DNA from: Deltaproteobacteria bacterium
GTDB taxonomy: Bacteria > Myxococcota > XYA12-FULL-58-9
Length of the DNA: 64,000 bases
Direction: 5' to 3'
Assembly (NCBI GenBank): GCA_016218825.1
Contig: JACRCV010000116.1
Location: 48,465 to 112,464, forward strand
Made by a program: the position numbers and the translations under genes. The notes under the pieces are model-generated. The model was given only the letters and a program-made list of their open reading frames with translations. It ran no database searches and was not told where the DNA came from. Shown in pieces: positions 46,379-54,735 of the stretch. Position 1 is the stretch's first letter; each line of letters opens with the position of its first letter.

Positions 46379-48760
46379 ATGTCCAACACGCCGCAGGCCC
46401 GGGCCCATCGCCGCCGTCGCACCGCAATCTGGTCCGCGCTGCTTCTGTGTGGTCTCACCGCGTGTCCGGCGGGGAAGCCCGCGGACGGTCCGGAGTGCAG
46501 CACCATCGACAACATCCCGTGTCCGCCGGGGAAGTTCTGCGTCGACTTTGTTTGCCTCTCGGTGTGTGACACGAGCGCCGACTGTGGCCCGGCCGAGGCT
46601 TGTCTGGAGGCCACCTGCAAGCCGTACGCGCAGGCCTGCACCGAGCACGGCGATTGTGTCGTCGACTGGTACTGCACCAACCACGCGTGCGCCAAGAAGC
46701 TGCCGCCGGGCAGTCCGTGCGGGACGATGGCGGTGGCGTGCGCCACCGGTTTCTGCGTCGACGGGGTTTGCTGTGACGCGGCCTGCACCGGGGGCTGCGA
46801 GACCTGCGTGGTGGGCTCCGACGTGGGCGACGGCGACGACGGCCATTGCGTGAGTGTCCCGGCCGGTGACGACCCGCGGGAGTTCTGCGACGGTCCGACG
46901 GCGTGCGATGGGCTTGGCGCTTGCTTCGACAAGGCTCAGGGCGAGGCTTGCGAGAACGGCTACGAGTGTCCGACCGGTGCGTGTGAGGACGGGGTGTGCT
47001 GCAACGGGCGCTGTGACGGGGTGTGCGAGACGTGCGCGAGCGGCACCTGCGAGCCGATCTCGGAGGCGGCGGACCCCGCCGACGAATGCCCCGGCGAGGC
47101 CAAGTGCACAGGCGCCCGCTCGTGTTACGACGGCATGCTCGGCGACGCTTGTGGCACGGCGGCCGAGGGCTATCGCTGTCAGAGCGGGATGTGCGTGGAC
47201 GGCGTGTGCTGTGATGCGCCGTGTGACGGCGTCTGTCTGTCGTGCGCCGACCTCACGGCGCCCGGGATTTGTGCCGCGGTCCTCGACACCAGCGACGTGG
47301 GGACCTGTGATGCGGGTGGGGCCGGCAGTTGCGGCACCGCCATCTGCACCTGCGACGCGACCGGTGTTTGCCGTGGTGGTGTGGGACAGACCTGCACCGA
47401 GGACATAGGCTGCGCCTCGGGGGTGTGTCGCGGCGGGGTGTGTTGTGACGGAGCCTGCGGCGTGACTTGTTGGTCGTGCAACCCAGATCAGACGGGCGCC
47501 GCGGTGGGCCTCTGCGCCCCGATCCCCGGCGGCAACGACCCCCTCGACCAGTGCAACGGCACCCAGGCCACGGCGTGCAACGGCGCCGGCGGCTGCTACG
47601 CGGTCGCGGATGGGCAACCGTGCTCGTTCGCTTTTGAGTGTGGGAGTGGGTACTGCGTTCAGGGGGTCTGCTGCTCTGCGGCGTGCACGCAGAACTGTTA
47701 CTCCTGCGGCGGCGTCGACACGGTAGTGGCACAGGCAGGTGTTTGTTCGATCGTGTTGGACGGCAAGGATCCCGACAACGAGTGCGCCGGGGGCGCTGCG
47801 TGCGACGTGGGTGGAGCGTGTTATGCGCGGGCGTTCGGCGCTGATTGCACCTACGGCTATCAATGTGCTGGCGGCGATTGTTGCGGGGGAAAGTGCACGC
47901 GAGGCTGGGAGAAGATGACAGTCCCCACCACAGTCAACCTCTATGGAGTGTCGGGCACCGCGACGGATGACGTCTGCGTGGTGGGTGCCGCGGGAACGAT
48001 GCTCAGTTGGGCTGGGACGACTTGGAGTGTCGTCGACCATGGACTTACGACTGCCAATCTGCGCGCGGTGCAAGGCACCAGCAGGTCAGCGGCCGTGGCT
48101 GTGGGAGATCTCGGCACGGCCATAGCGGTATCCGGTGCCACCGGCGCTCTCCTCGATACCAAGACCGCCTCGCGCCTCTATGACGTGTGGGTTCAAGCTG
48201 GAACTCCGACCAAGATCACGGCGGTTGGGCAAGGGGGGACTATCACCGTTTCATCCGGAACCACGTTCGCTCTCGCGACGTCGGGGACAGCCACCGACCT
48301 GTTTGACTACTGGGAGGGTGGTGCCGGGACCTTCGCCGTGGGCGGTAGGACCACGTTCTCACCGATTACCGACTACTCCGCGGCGCGGGAGCGCTTCAGC
48401 ATAGGCGGTTGGCGACAACTCACAGGCTGGTCTGCCCCCGGGAGATTGTCGAGCATTGTTGGGTTTGGCGCCGACACCCTGTACCTGAGTCGGGGTCAAA
48501 CGGGGGTGGGGGAGTTCGTAGATCGCCGGATCGGCACGATTTGGACCTACTCCGTGTATTCCCCCGCAGCGCCCATACTCCACTTTGCGGCAACCGGGAC
48601 CGTGCTATTCGGCGTGAGCGGCACCAGCATCGTCCAGTTCGACGGATCTACGTGGAGCACCTCGTCCACGGCGTCGACGCTAACGCTGAACAACATCTGG
48701 GCCGCAGACGAATGCCACGTGTTCGCCGTCGGTGACGGCGGCACGATCATTCGACGGTGA
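46379..48760 (+). CDS. Large cysteine-rich lipoprotein with C-terminal beta-propeller-like region
   Basis: 793 aa. A basic N-terminus and lipobox LTAC (C29) mark a lipoprotein. Residues 40-510 hold many repeated Cys modules, with recurring CxDGVCCDxxCxGxCxxC units of the type seen in myxobacterial surface proteins; each would form disulfides. The last 280 residues lose the Cys and show repeated strand patterns ending in AVGDGGTI-like motifs (GAAGTMLSW, GDLGTAIAV, GQGGTITVS, GDGGTIIRR), suggesting a small propeller. ATG 46379 has GGAG 8 nt upstream. The role (adhesion, surface binding) is inference. Confidence 0.7.
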   Translation: MSNTPQARAHRRRRTAIWSALLLCGLTACPAGKPADGPECSTIDNIPCPPGKFCVDFVCLSVCDTSADCGPAEACLEATCKPYAQACTEHGDCVVDWYCTNHACAKKLPPGSPCGTMAVACATGFCVDGVCCDAACTGGCETCVVGSDVGDGDDGHCVSVPAGDDPREFCDGPTACDGLGACFDKAQGEACENGYECPTGACEDGVCCNGRCDGVCETCASGTCEPISEAADPADECPGEAKCTGARSCYDGMLGDACGTAAEGYRCQSGMCVDGVCCDAPCDGVCLSCADLTAPGICAAVLDTSDVGTCDAGGAGSCGTAICTCDATGVCRGGVGQTCTEDIGCASGVCRGGVCCDGACGVTCWSCNPDQTGAAVGLCAPIPGGNDPLDQCNGTQATACNGAGGCYAVADGQPCSFAFECGSGYCVQGVCCSAACTQNCYSCGGVDTVVAQAGVCSIVLDGKDPDNECAGGAACDVGGACYARAFGADCTYGYQCAGGDCCGGKCTRGWEKMTVPTTVNLYGVSGTATDDVCVVGAAGTMLSWAGTTWSVVDHGLTTANLRAVQGTSRSAAVAVGDLGTAIAVSGATGALLDTKTASRLYDVWVQAGTPTKITAVGQGGTITVSSGTTFALATSGTATDLFDYWEGGAGTFAVGGRTTFSPITDYSAARERFSIGGWRQLTGWSAPGRLSSIVGFGADTLYLSRGQTGVGEFVDRRIGTIWTYSVYSPAAPILHFAATGTVLFGVSGTSIVQFDGSTWSTSSTASTLTLNNIWAADECHVFAVGDGGTIIRR

Positions 48761-48773
48761 CGGGCGACGCCGG

Positions 48774-51128
48774 TTACGTCAAACGCCGCCGCCGGCGAAT
48801 GAACAACGCGCTGCCGAACATGAACACCGTGGTGATGATGGAGTGCATCGTGTTGTTGATGCCGCCGCAGTCCTCGTTCGGGGCGGACGGCGGGACCGAG
48901 CAGACGTAGTTCGCACTGCCGGTCACGTTCTGCGCGTAGCCGTCGGCGCACGCCCGGGCTGGCATGCCGGGATTCGGGTATGCATCGTTGTAGCCCATAT
49001 CTGCGGCCGTTGCTGCGCCCTCTTGGTCCTCAGGAACGCAGGGACTTCCGGTCGGGAGCGGCGCAACACAAGATCCTTCGCCCGTGGCGTTTGTGCTCGC
49101 GCAGTATGTGCTGCCGTCGAGGGCGCACAGGGCGGTGTTGCAGCTGGCGAGGTTGGAGTTGAAGCGGGCGCAGTCTTCGGTGCCGCGGCAGCCGTGATCC
49201 GGCGTTCCGGGAGAATAAACGCACCCCGGATACCGGCCGCACTCCGTCGCGTCGTTCTGAGAGGTCGGTGCCTTGCATCGATACCAGCAATACTGGCCGT
49301 CCCAGTGGCAGTTGGTGTTTCCCGTACAGCCTGCCATGTTTCCGTCGAATTCCCAGCAGCGCGGGTAGCAGCCTGGACCCTCACTATAATCCGCCAACCA
49401 TTGGCATCCGGGTGCTGTGCACGTGCCTTCGGCCGTGAATGCTTCGCAAGCGGGTTCCTTGCACGTGCCCACCGGCAACCAGCCACACCGTTGGGTGGTG
49501 TCGGCGCCGCAAGTCGTGCTGTCGGTGTGCGTGGCGCAGGTGTCGTCCCGTTCGCAGGTTCCCTCGATGGTCCAGGAGCATTCGCTGTCGAGACCACAGG
49601 TCGCCGGAGTGGTGAACTTGAAGCACTGAGCGCCCTGGATGTCACACCAGTTTGGCGGGGCGCATTCGCTGCTACTCGCGCACGTCGTTGATGCGAACGG
49701 TACACATTCGTCCTCGTCGTCACCGTTCGCGTCGCCGCAGTAGCTACCAGCCGGGCAGTCCTCGTTGTACTCGCACACGTGGCCGCAGGTGCCCGCCAGG
49801 GTGCAGGTGAACCCGACGTCTTCGTTGCACGGCGTGACGTCGTCGCAGCTCGCACCCTCTCTTCCGAAGGGCACGCAGGCGCTCGCCCCGTTGCAGTAGG
49901 ACCCAGGTGCGCAGTAGCCGAGCCCGTAGCAGGCGCCACTCGTCGCGAGAGCGTCCTTGGCCACGCATTGCCCGCCGCCGGCGGTGCAAGCCTCGCCGTC
50001 CCAGTAGCACAAGGGGGAGCCACCGCAAGCGCTGGACGTCGTGAAGGATTCGCAGTCGACGGTTTGCAGGCAGTAGGCGGCGGTCGGATCGCACATCGCC
50101 TGGAGACTCGTTACCTCCGCGCAGACTTCGGCGTCAACGCAACACGCTTGGCCGATGCTGGCCAAGCCACAGACGTGGTTGACGCAGCCGAGGTCCAGCG
50201 CGCAGTCGTTCCAATCGGCGCAATAGTCGCCGACCTTGCCAATCATCTGGCATGTGGTCCGCGCCCCCGTCGACGCCTGCCGGCAAATCGAGCAATCGGC
50301 GCTGTTGCATTCGGTCGAGGCACTGCAGTTCTCCCCGCGGGCTTTGGTCGGCGGTATCGTCGGGCTCGTACACCTGCCGTTGGTGCCGCACGTCAGCTTC
50401 GCATCACACGGGCGGAACTCGTCGCACGCATCATTCACGCCGCCACCCGCCATGCACTGCCGGCTGCCGCCGATGGTCGGAGTCGTCGTGTAACAGCCTA
50501 GGCCTTCCGGGCAGTCCCAGTCCTCCACGCAGGTCGCACTTTGCGCCAGCTTGCCGGTGTGGAACGTCTTGCAGATCCCATCGCGAGCAGCGGCCCATTC
50601 GGGACCGTTCGCCATGTCGAGTCCGGGCACCGCCATGCGCAGATAGCGGGTCTGATCGAGGCACTGCTTCGCCAACGTCCAGTCGACGCTGACACGATTC
50701 TCGGCGACGGCGGCGAGCAGCTTGTGGGCCCAGCTGCGCCCTTCGGTTCCTGGGCGGCATGCATAGGCGGTTTGCTCGGGGTTGAAATCGGCTGCCGACA
50801 GCACCGGCTGCGTGGTGCACGGCGAGCTGTCGCCCGCCGCAGCCGTCATGATGTAAAGAGCGCAGAGCTGGACCTCGGTGAGGGGCGTGGCGCTCGCGTC
50901 GCAGGTCCCGTTCGTACAGATCCCCACGTAGCAGTCCAGGTCCCGCTGACAGGCTCCGTTCAGCCGGCACGCGCCGCAAAGGAGGCCGCCGCAGTCTACC
51001 CCGGTCTCGTCTTGGTTCTTCTGGCCGTCCTTGCAGCTCGGCGCGGCGTCGAGCTTGTCTTCCTTGCACCCACCGGCGCCGGCCAGGATGGCGGTCAGAA
51101 CCAACGGCAACAGCTTCATCGTCTTCAT
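48774..51128 (-). CDS. Cysteine-rich lipoprotein with C-terminal sorting-like tail
   Basis: 784 aa. Lipobox AGGC (C21) follows MKTMKLLPLVLTAILAG. The mature part has dozens of Cys in modules such as CxxxxxCPxGxYCxxxxxC and PSI/EGF-like units (WDGEACTAGGGQC). The C-terminus has a single Cys (EDCGGINNT), a 16-residue hydrophobic helix (IITTVFMFGSALFI) and RRRRR, the layout of MYXO-CTERM-type sorting signals, although the spacing is not exactly canonical. A protein with both a lipid anchor and such a tail is unusual. It converges with the Cys-rich lipoprotein gene at 46379 (13 nt apart), so the two encode a pair of related surface proteins. Confidence 0.7.
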   Translation of the reverse strand: MKTMKLLPLVLTAILAGAGGCKEDKLDAAPSCKDGQKNQDETGVDCGGLLCGACRLNGACQRDLDCYVGICTNGTCDASATPLTEVQLCALYIMTAAAGDSSPCTTQPVLSAADFNPEQTAYACRPGTEGRSWAHKLLAAVAENRVSVDWTLAKQCLDQTRYLRMAVPGLDMANGPEWAAARDGICKTFHTGKLAQSATCVEDWDCPEGLGCYTTTPTIGGSRQCMAGGGVNDACDEFRPCDAKLTCGTNGRCTSPTIPPTKARGENCSASTECNSADCSICRQASTGARTTCQMIGKVGDYCADWNDCALDLGCVNHVCGLASIGQACCVDAEVCAEVTSLQAMCDPTAAYCLQTVDCESFTTSSACGGSPLCYWDGEACTAGGGQCVAKDALATSGACYGLGYCAPGSYCNGASACVPFGREGASCDDVTPCNEDVGFTCTLAGTCGHVCEYNEDCPAGSYCGDANGDDEDECVPFASTTCASSSECAPPNWCDIQGAQCFKFTTPATCGLDSECSWTIEGTCERDDTCATHTDSTTCGADTTQRCGWLPVGTCKEPACEAFTAEGTCTAPGCQWLADYSEGPGCYPRCWEFDGNMAGCTGNTNCHWDGQYCWYRCKAPTSQNDATECGRYPGCVYSPGTPDHGCRGTEDCARFNSNLASCNTALCALDGSTYCASTNATGEGSCVAPLPTGSPCVPEDQEGAATAADMGYNDAYPNPGMPARACADGYAQNVTGSANYVCSVPPSAPNEDCGGINNTMHSIITTVFMFGSALFIRRRRRLT

Positions 51129-51276
51129 CGTGAGTACTCCATGACGCCAACCCGTGAGACCGGCCTGGCGCGAAAATTCGGCGGCGACAATGCCTCAGCG
51201 TGCGGGCTTCCACAACGAAAAAGTGATCGCGGGCCCTATCGGACGGCCTCGGCTCGGCCTCTCGTTGTCGCGGCAC

Positions 51277-51305
51277 TTGACAGTTGACGGCAGATCTCCT
51301 ACTTA
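51277..51305 (+). promoter_or_regulatory. Candidate rpmE promoter
   Basis: A perfect -35 hexamer TTGACA (51277-51282), a 17-nt spacer and TACTTA (51300-51305) precede the L31 gene by 25 nt. The -10 is poor by consensus, but position and -35 are good. Confidence 0.4.
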
Positions 51306-51330
51306 CCCCCGTTCTCACGCGAGGTCGGTC

Positions 51331-51534
51331 ATGAAGGAAGACATCCATCCAGATTTGAAGCCGGCGCGCATCGCTTGCGCGTGCGGCAACGTCATCGAGA
51401 CCCGGTCGGTGCGCGGCGACTTCAAGGTCGACATCTGCGCCGCATGCCACCCCTTCTTCACCGGCAAGCAAAAGCTCGTCGATGCCGAAGGCCGCGTGCA
51501 ACGGTTCAACCGCAAGTACAAGCGCGCCTCCTAA
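51331..51534 (+). CDS. rpmE: 50S ribosomal protein L31
   Basis: 67 aa protein of the large ribosomal subunit. Zinc-type L31: C16 and C18 in IACACGN and C36/C39 in [13 protein letters not shown], which would bind one zinc. The family phrase [21 protein letters not shown] is intact. Start ATG 51331 gives the canonical MKEDIHP N-terminus. It is the first gene of an rpmE-DUF1385-prfA block that is widely conserved. Confidence 0.97.
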   Translation: MKEDIHPDLKPARIACACGNVIETRSVRGDFKVDICAACHPFFTGKQKLVDAEGRVQRFNRKYKRAS

Positions 51535-51574
51535 GGCCGCGGCGGGACGCCCGGTCTCGCTCGCTTCGAGTCTC

Positions 51575-52657
51575 ATGCCCGCCCCTCTGAAAAACGTCGG
51601 TGGCCAAGCAGTCATCGAAGGCGTCATGATGCGCGCCGCCGCCGGGCTCTCGGTCGCGGTGCGCCGCGCCTCCGGTGAGATCGTCGTCCGCGAGCAGCTC
51701 GTCCACCCCGCCGGCGAACGTCACCCCACCCTCAAGCTGCCGCTCTTGCGCGGCATCGTCGTCCTCTTCGAAACCGTCGCCGCCGGCTTCGACGCCCTCG
51801 ACTTCTCCGCCAAACAAACCGAAGTCCGACCACCAACCACCGACGCCAAGAGCGCTCCGGAACAGACCCCGACCACCGCGCCCGCGGCTGCTGCCGCCGC
51901 CGGCAACGCCGCGTCCGCGCCAACCACCGAGGCCGCGCCCGCGAGCACCTGGGGCACGACGCTGACCTTCGTCGTCGCGATCGGCTTGGGCCTCGGCCTG
52001 TTCGTCGCGCTGCCGCACGGCCTTTCGGTGGCGACCGGTAACATGTTCGGCGGCTTCGCGCTCAGCTCGCCGGTGTTCCACCTGGTCGCCGGCTTCTTCA
52101 AGCTCGCGATCTTCATCGGCTACCTGTCGCTGTTGTCGCTGCTCCCGGACGTCCGCCGAGTGTTCATGTACCACGGCGCCGAGCACATGGTCATCGCGAC
52201 GTTCGAGGCCCAAGAGCCCCTCGACGTCGCCCACGCCAGGACCCACACCACCTTCCACGCCCGCTGCGGCACCAGCTTCCTGCTCGTTGTGGTGTTGGCG
52301 TCGATCGTCGTGTTCGCCGTCATCCTGCCGCTGGTGCCCGGCCTCGGCGACGGCCTCGGCAGTCACCTCGGGGCGCTGGCAATCAAGATCCCGCTGCTGC
52401 TGCCGATCGCCGCGCTCGCCTACGAGGTCAATCGCTACGCTGCGGAGCACCTGCAGAGCCGCGTGGTGCGCGCCCTCGTGACCCCGGGCTTCTGGATGCA
52501 GCGGCTCACCACCCGCAAGCCCACCGACGACATGCTCGAGGTCTCGATCGCGTCGCTGAAAGCCGCGCTGCATCGTCAGGCGGCGGGCGCCGGGAGCGCG
52601 CCGGCGTCGATCGTCGTCTACCCGGACTTCGGCGCGGTGCTGAGGGCGTTGGCGTGA
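51575..52657 (+). CDS. DUF1385 (YqhQ-like) membrane protein
   Basis: 360 aa. The N-terminal segment KNVGGQAVIEGVMMRAAAGL and LLRGIVVLFETV are family hallmarks, as is YHGAEHMVIATFEAQ with the later HARCGTSFL. A Pro/Ala/Thr-rich linker (90-125) separates this from about four membrane helices (VVAIGLGLGLFVAL; FLLVVVLASIVVFAVIL; and others). The function is not established. ATG 51575 is preferred to an upstream in-frame start inside rpmE. Its stop overlaps the GTG of prfA. Confidence 0.85.
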   Translation: MPAPLKNVGGQAVIEGVMMRAAAGLSVAVRRASGEIVVREQLVHPAGERHPTLKLPLLRGIVVLFETVAAGFDALDFSAKQTEVRPPTTDAKSAPEQTPTTAPAAAAAAGNAASAPTTEAAPASTWGTTLTFVVAIGLGLGLFVALPHGLSVATGNMFGGFALSSPVFHLVAGFFKLAIFIGYLSLLSLLPDVRRVFMYHGAEHMVIATFEAQEPLDVAHARTHTTFHARCGTSFLLVVVLASIVVFAVILPLVPGLGDGLGSHLGALAIKIPLLLPIAALAYEVNRYAAEHLQSRVVRALVTPGFWMQRLTTRKPTDDMLEVSIASLKAALHRQAAGAGSAPASIVVYPDFGAVLRALA

Positions 52658-53745
52658 GCCTCCTGGAAGAGAAGCTCACCGACGTCGAGCGGCGCTTCGA
52701 AGAGCTGAACGCGCTGTTGTCCGACCCCAAGGTCGCGTCCAACATGAAGCTCTTGCGCGACTACGGCAAGGAGCGCAACCGCCTCGACAAGATCGTGGCG
52801 ACCTTTCGCGACCTCAAGAAGCTCAAGAGCGACCTAGCCGGCAACCGCGACCTGCTCGCGACCGAGAAGGACCCCGACCTCATCGCGATGGCGAAAGAGG
52901 AGCTCTCGAGCCTGGAGCAGCGCGAGGTCGCGCTCTCCGAGCAGCTGAAGATCATGCTCTTGCCGCCCGATCCGAACGACGGCAAGAACATCATCCTCGA
53001 GATCCGCGCCGGCACCGGCGGCGACGAAGCGGCGCTGTTCGCCGGCGACCTGTTCCGCATGTACCTGCGCTTCGCCGAGAGCCACCGCTGGAAGGTCGAG
53101 GCGCTGTCGACCTCGGCGGGCGCAAAGGGCGGCTACAAAGAAGTCATCGTCCTCATCGAGGGCGACGACGCCTACTCGCAGCTGAAGTACGAGTCAGGCG
53201 TGCACCGGGTGCAGCGCGTCCCGGAGACCGAGGCCCAGGGGCGCATCCACACCTCGGCGGTCTCGGTGGCGGTGCTGCCCGAGGCCGAGGACATCGACAT
53301 CAAGATCGAAGACAAAGACCTCCGCATCGACGTGTTCCGCTCCGGCGGCCCCGGCGGGCAGTCGGTGAACACCACCGACTCGGCGGTGCGCATCACGCAC
53401 TTGCCGTCCAACATGGTCGTGATCTGTCAGGACGAGAAGAGTCAGATCAAGAACAAGTCCAAGGCGATGAAGATCTTGCGGGCGCGGCTGATGGAGAAGG
53501 CGCAAGAGGAGCAGGACGCCGAGATCTCGGCGGCGCGGCGCGCGATGGTCAAGGGCGGCGACCGGTCCGATAAGATCCGCACCTACAACTTCCCCCAAGA
53601 CCGCCTCACCGACCACCGCATCGGCTTCACCACCCACAACCTGCCCCGCCTCCTCGACGGCCAGCTCCAAGAGCTCGTCGTCGCGCTGCGCACCCACGTC
53701 CAGGCCGAGGCGCTCAAAGGCTCGTCGGTGATGGGCGGGAGCTGA
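52654..53745 (+). CDS. prfA: Peptide chain release factor 1
   Basis: 363 aa. Recognises UAA/UAG and triggers peptide release. GGQ at residues 234-236 ([18 protein letters not shown]) is the hydrolysis motif. The codon-recognition region reads [19 protein letters not shown], so the RF1 tripeptide PxT is PET here, and with the RF1-type sequence context it excludes RF2. GTG 52654 overlaps the DUF1385 stop (GTGA). No prmC methyltransferase gene follows; a lipoprotein gene does. Confidence 0.96.
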   Translation: MSLLEEKLTDVERRFEELNALLSDPKVASNMKLLRDYGKERNRLDKIVATFRDLKKLKSDLAGNRDLLATEKDPDLIAMAKEELSSLEQREVALSEQLKIMLLPPDPNDGKNIILEIRAGTGGDEAALFAGDLFRMYLRFAESHRWKVEALSTSAGAKGGYKEVIVLIEGDDAYSQLKYESGVHRVQRVPETEAQGRIHTSAVSVAVLPEAEDIDIKIEDKDLRIDVFRSGGPGGQSVNTTDSAVRITHLPSNMVVICQDEKSQIKNKSKAMKILRARLMEKAQEEQDAEISAARRAMVKGGDRSDKIRTYNFPQDRLTDHRIGFTTHNLPRLLDGQLQELVVALRTHVQAEALKGSSVMGGS

Positions 53746-53827
53746 GGCCGAGCCTGACACCGCGAGCGCCGCCTTCGATCGCTTCGGGCCAAACCGACGG
53801 CGAAGATTGTCGCTCTTGGCGAACCGC

Positions 53828-53843
53828 TGGCACGTGCTATGCT
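53828..53843 (+). promoter_or_regulatory. Near-consensus sigma54 promoter
   Basis: TGGCACGTGCTATGCT. The -24 element TGGCACG is exact and ATGCT (consensus TTGCT) forms the -12, with GG and GC separated by the required 10 bases. The predicted transcription start (about 53854) lies 3 nt before one candidate ATG and 15 nt before another. It is the clearest sigma54 site seen here and lies upstream of a lipoprotein gene. Confidence 0.6.
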
Positions 53844-53856
53844 GTCTGTCAGCTCC

Positions 53857-54366
53857 ATGGACCTGAAGATGCGACGCACGAGTCTCGCCATCGCCGTGAG
53901 CGCGCTCCTGGGCGCGGCGGCCGGCTGTCAGGGAGAGGCCGAGGACGCGCTGTCGGGCAGCATCGCCGCGATCGGATATTCGCTGGACTTCTCGACCATC
54001 CGCATCACGCGCAGCGAGACCGAGCTCATCGTCCGCTACGAGAAAGAAGAAGTCCTCCCCGACGGCGCCATCGTCGTCCAACAACAGCCGACCCGCATCG
54101 TCGTGCCGCTCGGCGTCGAGACCGTCGAAGCCGACACGCCGCTGACGCTGCCCGGCGCTGCCACCTTCGAGCATAACGTCATCCGCCTGGACCCGAGCGG
54201 CAACAAGACCGACGAGCCCCAGTTCCCACCCGTCGACTCCGGCCAGCTCGAGTTCACCGACCTCGGCGGTCAAGTCGGCGACCGGGTCGCCGGCAACTTC
54301 GACCTGGTCTTCAACGGCGGCTACACCCTCCTCGGGAAGTTCCACGCCGACCTCACGCTGCCCTGA
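53857..54366 (+). CDS. Small lipoprotein, paralogue of the one at 58436
   Basis: 169 aa. Signal with lipobox ending at C24 (SALLGAAAGC). The mature N-terminus EDALSGSIAAI-like segment, a strand-rich middle and a C-terminus with GNFDLVFNGGYTLLGKFHADL parallel the protein at 58436 (NELSGSIAET, GEFTVTFENGRILSGVFSGNL). No known family. Start 53857 is chosen; 53869 (MRRTSLAIAV) is an alternative that leaves a longer leader after the sigma54 promoter. It probably belongs to the surface-lipoprotein cluster regulated by sigma54. Confidence 0.65.
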   Translation: MDLKMRRTSLAIAVSALLGAAAGCQGEAEDALSGSIAAIGYSLDFSTIRITRSETELIVRYEKEEVLPDGAIVVQQQPTRIVVPLGVETVEADTPLTLPGAATFEHNVIRLDPSGNKTDEPQFPPVDSGQLEFTDLGGQVGDRVAGNFDLVFNGGYTLLGKFHADLTLP

Positions 54367-54554
54367 GCTGGCATCCCGGCCCCCTCGTCAGTACCCGACC
54401 ATACCGTCGCGCCCGCCGGTGCTGCAGCGGAGGCGAAGCCGCGAGCGCGAGGAACGCAAGAAAGGGCGCAAAACGATCAGCTCACGGCGAGATCTGTCTA
54501 GAATACTCCATTGTTTCATGGTCGCTGAGCGGTCGAGCGACCTTGGGCCATGCC
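54367..54554. other. Non-coding stretch before the regulatory region
   Basis: 188 bp after the small lipoprotein gene; with the following regulatory region it makes a 369-bp gene-free gap. I see no gene, RNA or strong hairpin here; an in-frame run of 66 codons is basic low-complexity sequence with no start signal and is judged spurious. Confidence 0.4.
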
Positions 54555-54683
54555 TGGTCACGCCAGTGACCACCCGAGCCACGTCGCCGCCCGAGATCGG
54601 CTTGCGAGTGACCACCTGACCCCCGAGCTCAGATCAATAACAACCTGAAAACACTTAACATTCTGTCTCGCATAGGACTTGCA
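54555..54683 (+). promoter_or_regulatory. Duplicated control region I: paired GTGACCA elements and sigma54-like core
   Basis: TGGTCAC-GCCA-GTGACCA (54555-54572) is a 7-bp-arm palindrome. GTGACCAC recurs at 54608-54615, 42 bp from the first. TGAAAACACT starts at 54646 and GTCTCGCATAGGACTTGCA ends at 54683. TCGCATAGGACTTGCA resembles sigma54 -24/-12 with CG instead of GG at -25/-24 and a perfect TTGCA at -12. Spacings match the copy at 56651-56778. The palindrome would be an enhancer-type site 118 bp from the -12. Confidence 0.55.
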
Positions 54684-54735
54684 AATCATCCGGCAGACGG
54701 TCGTTTACTACCAAGACCCTCTACAGGAGGTCGTG

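Noticed and set aside
54419..54619. 66-aa basic ORF in the gap before the Cys-rich lipoprotein
   Set aside because: Low-complexity Arg/Lys/Glu sequence, no ribosome site, and it runs through the GTGACCA control elements.
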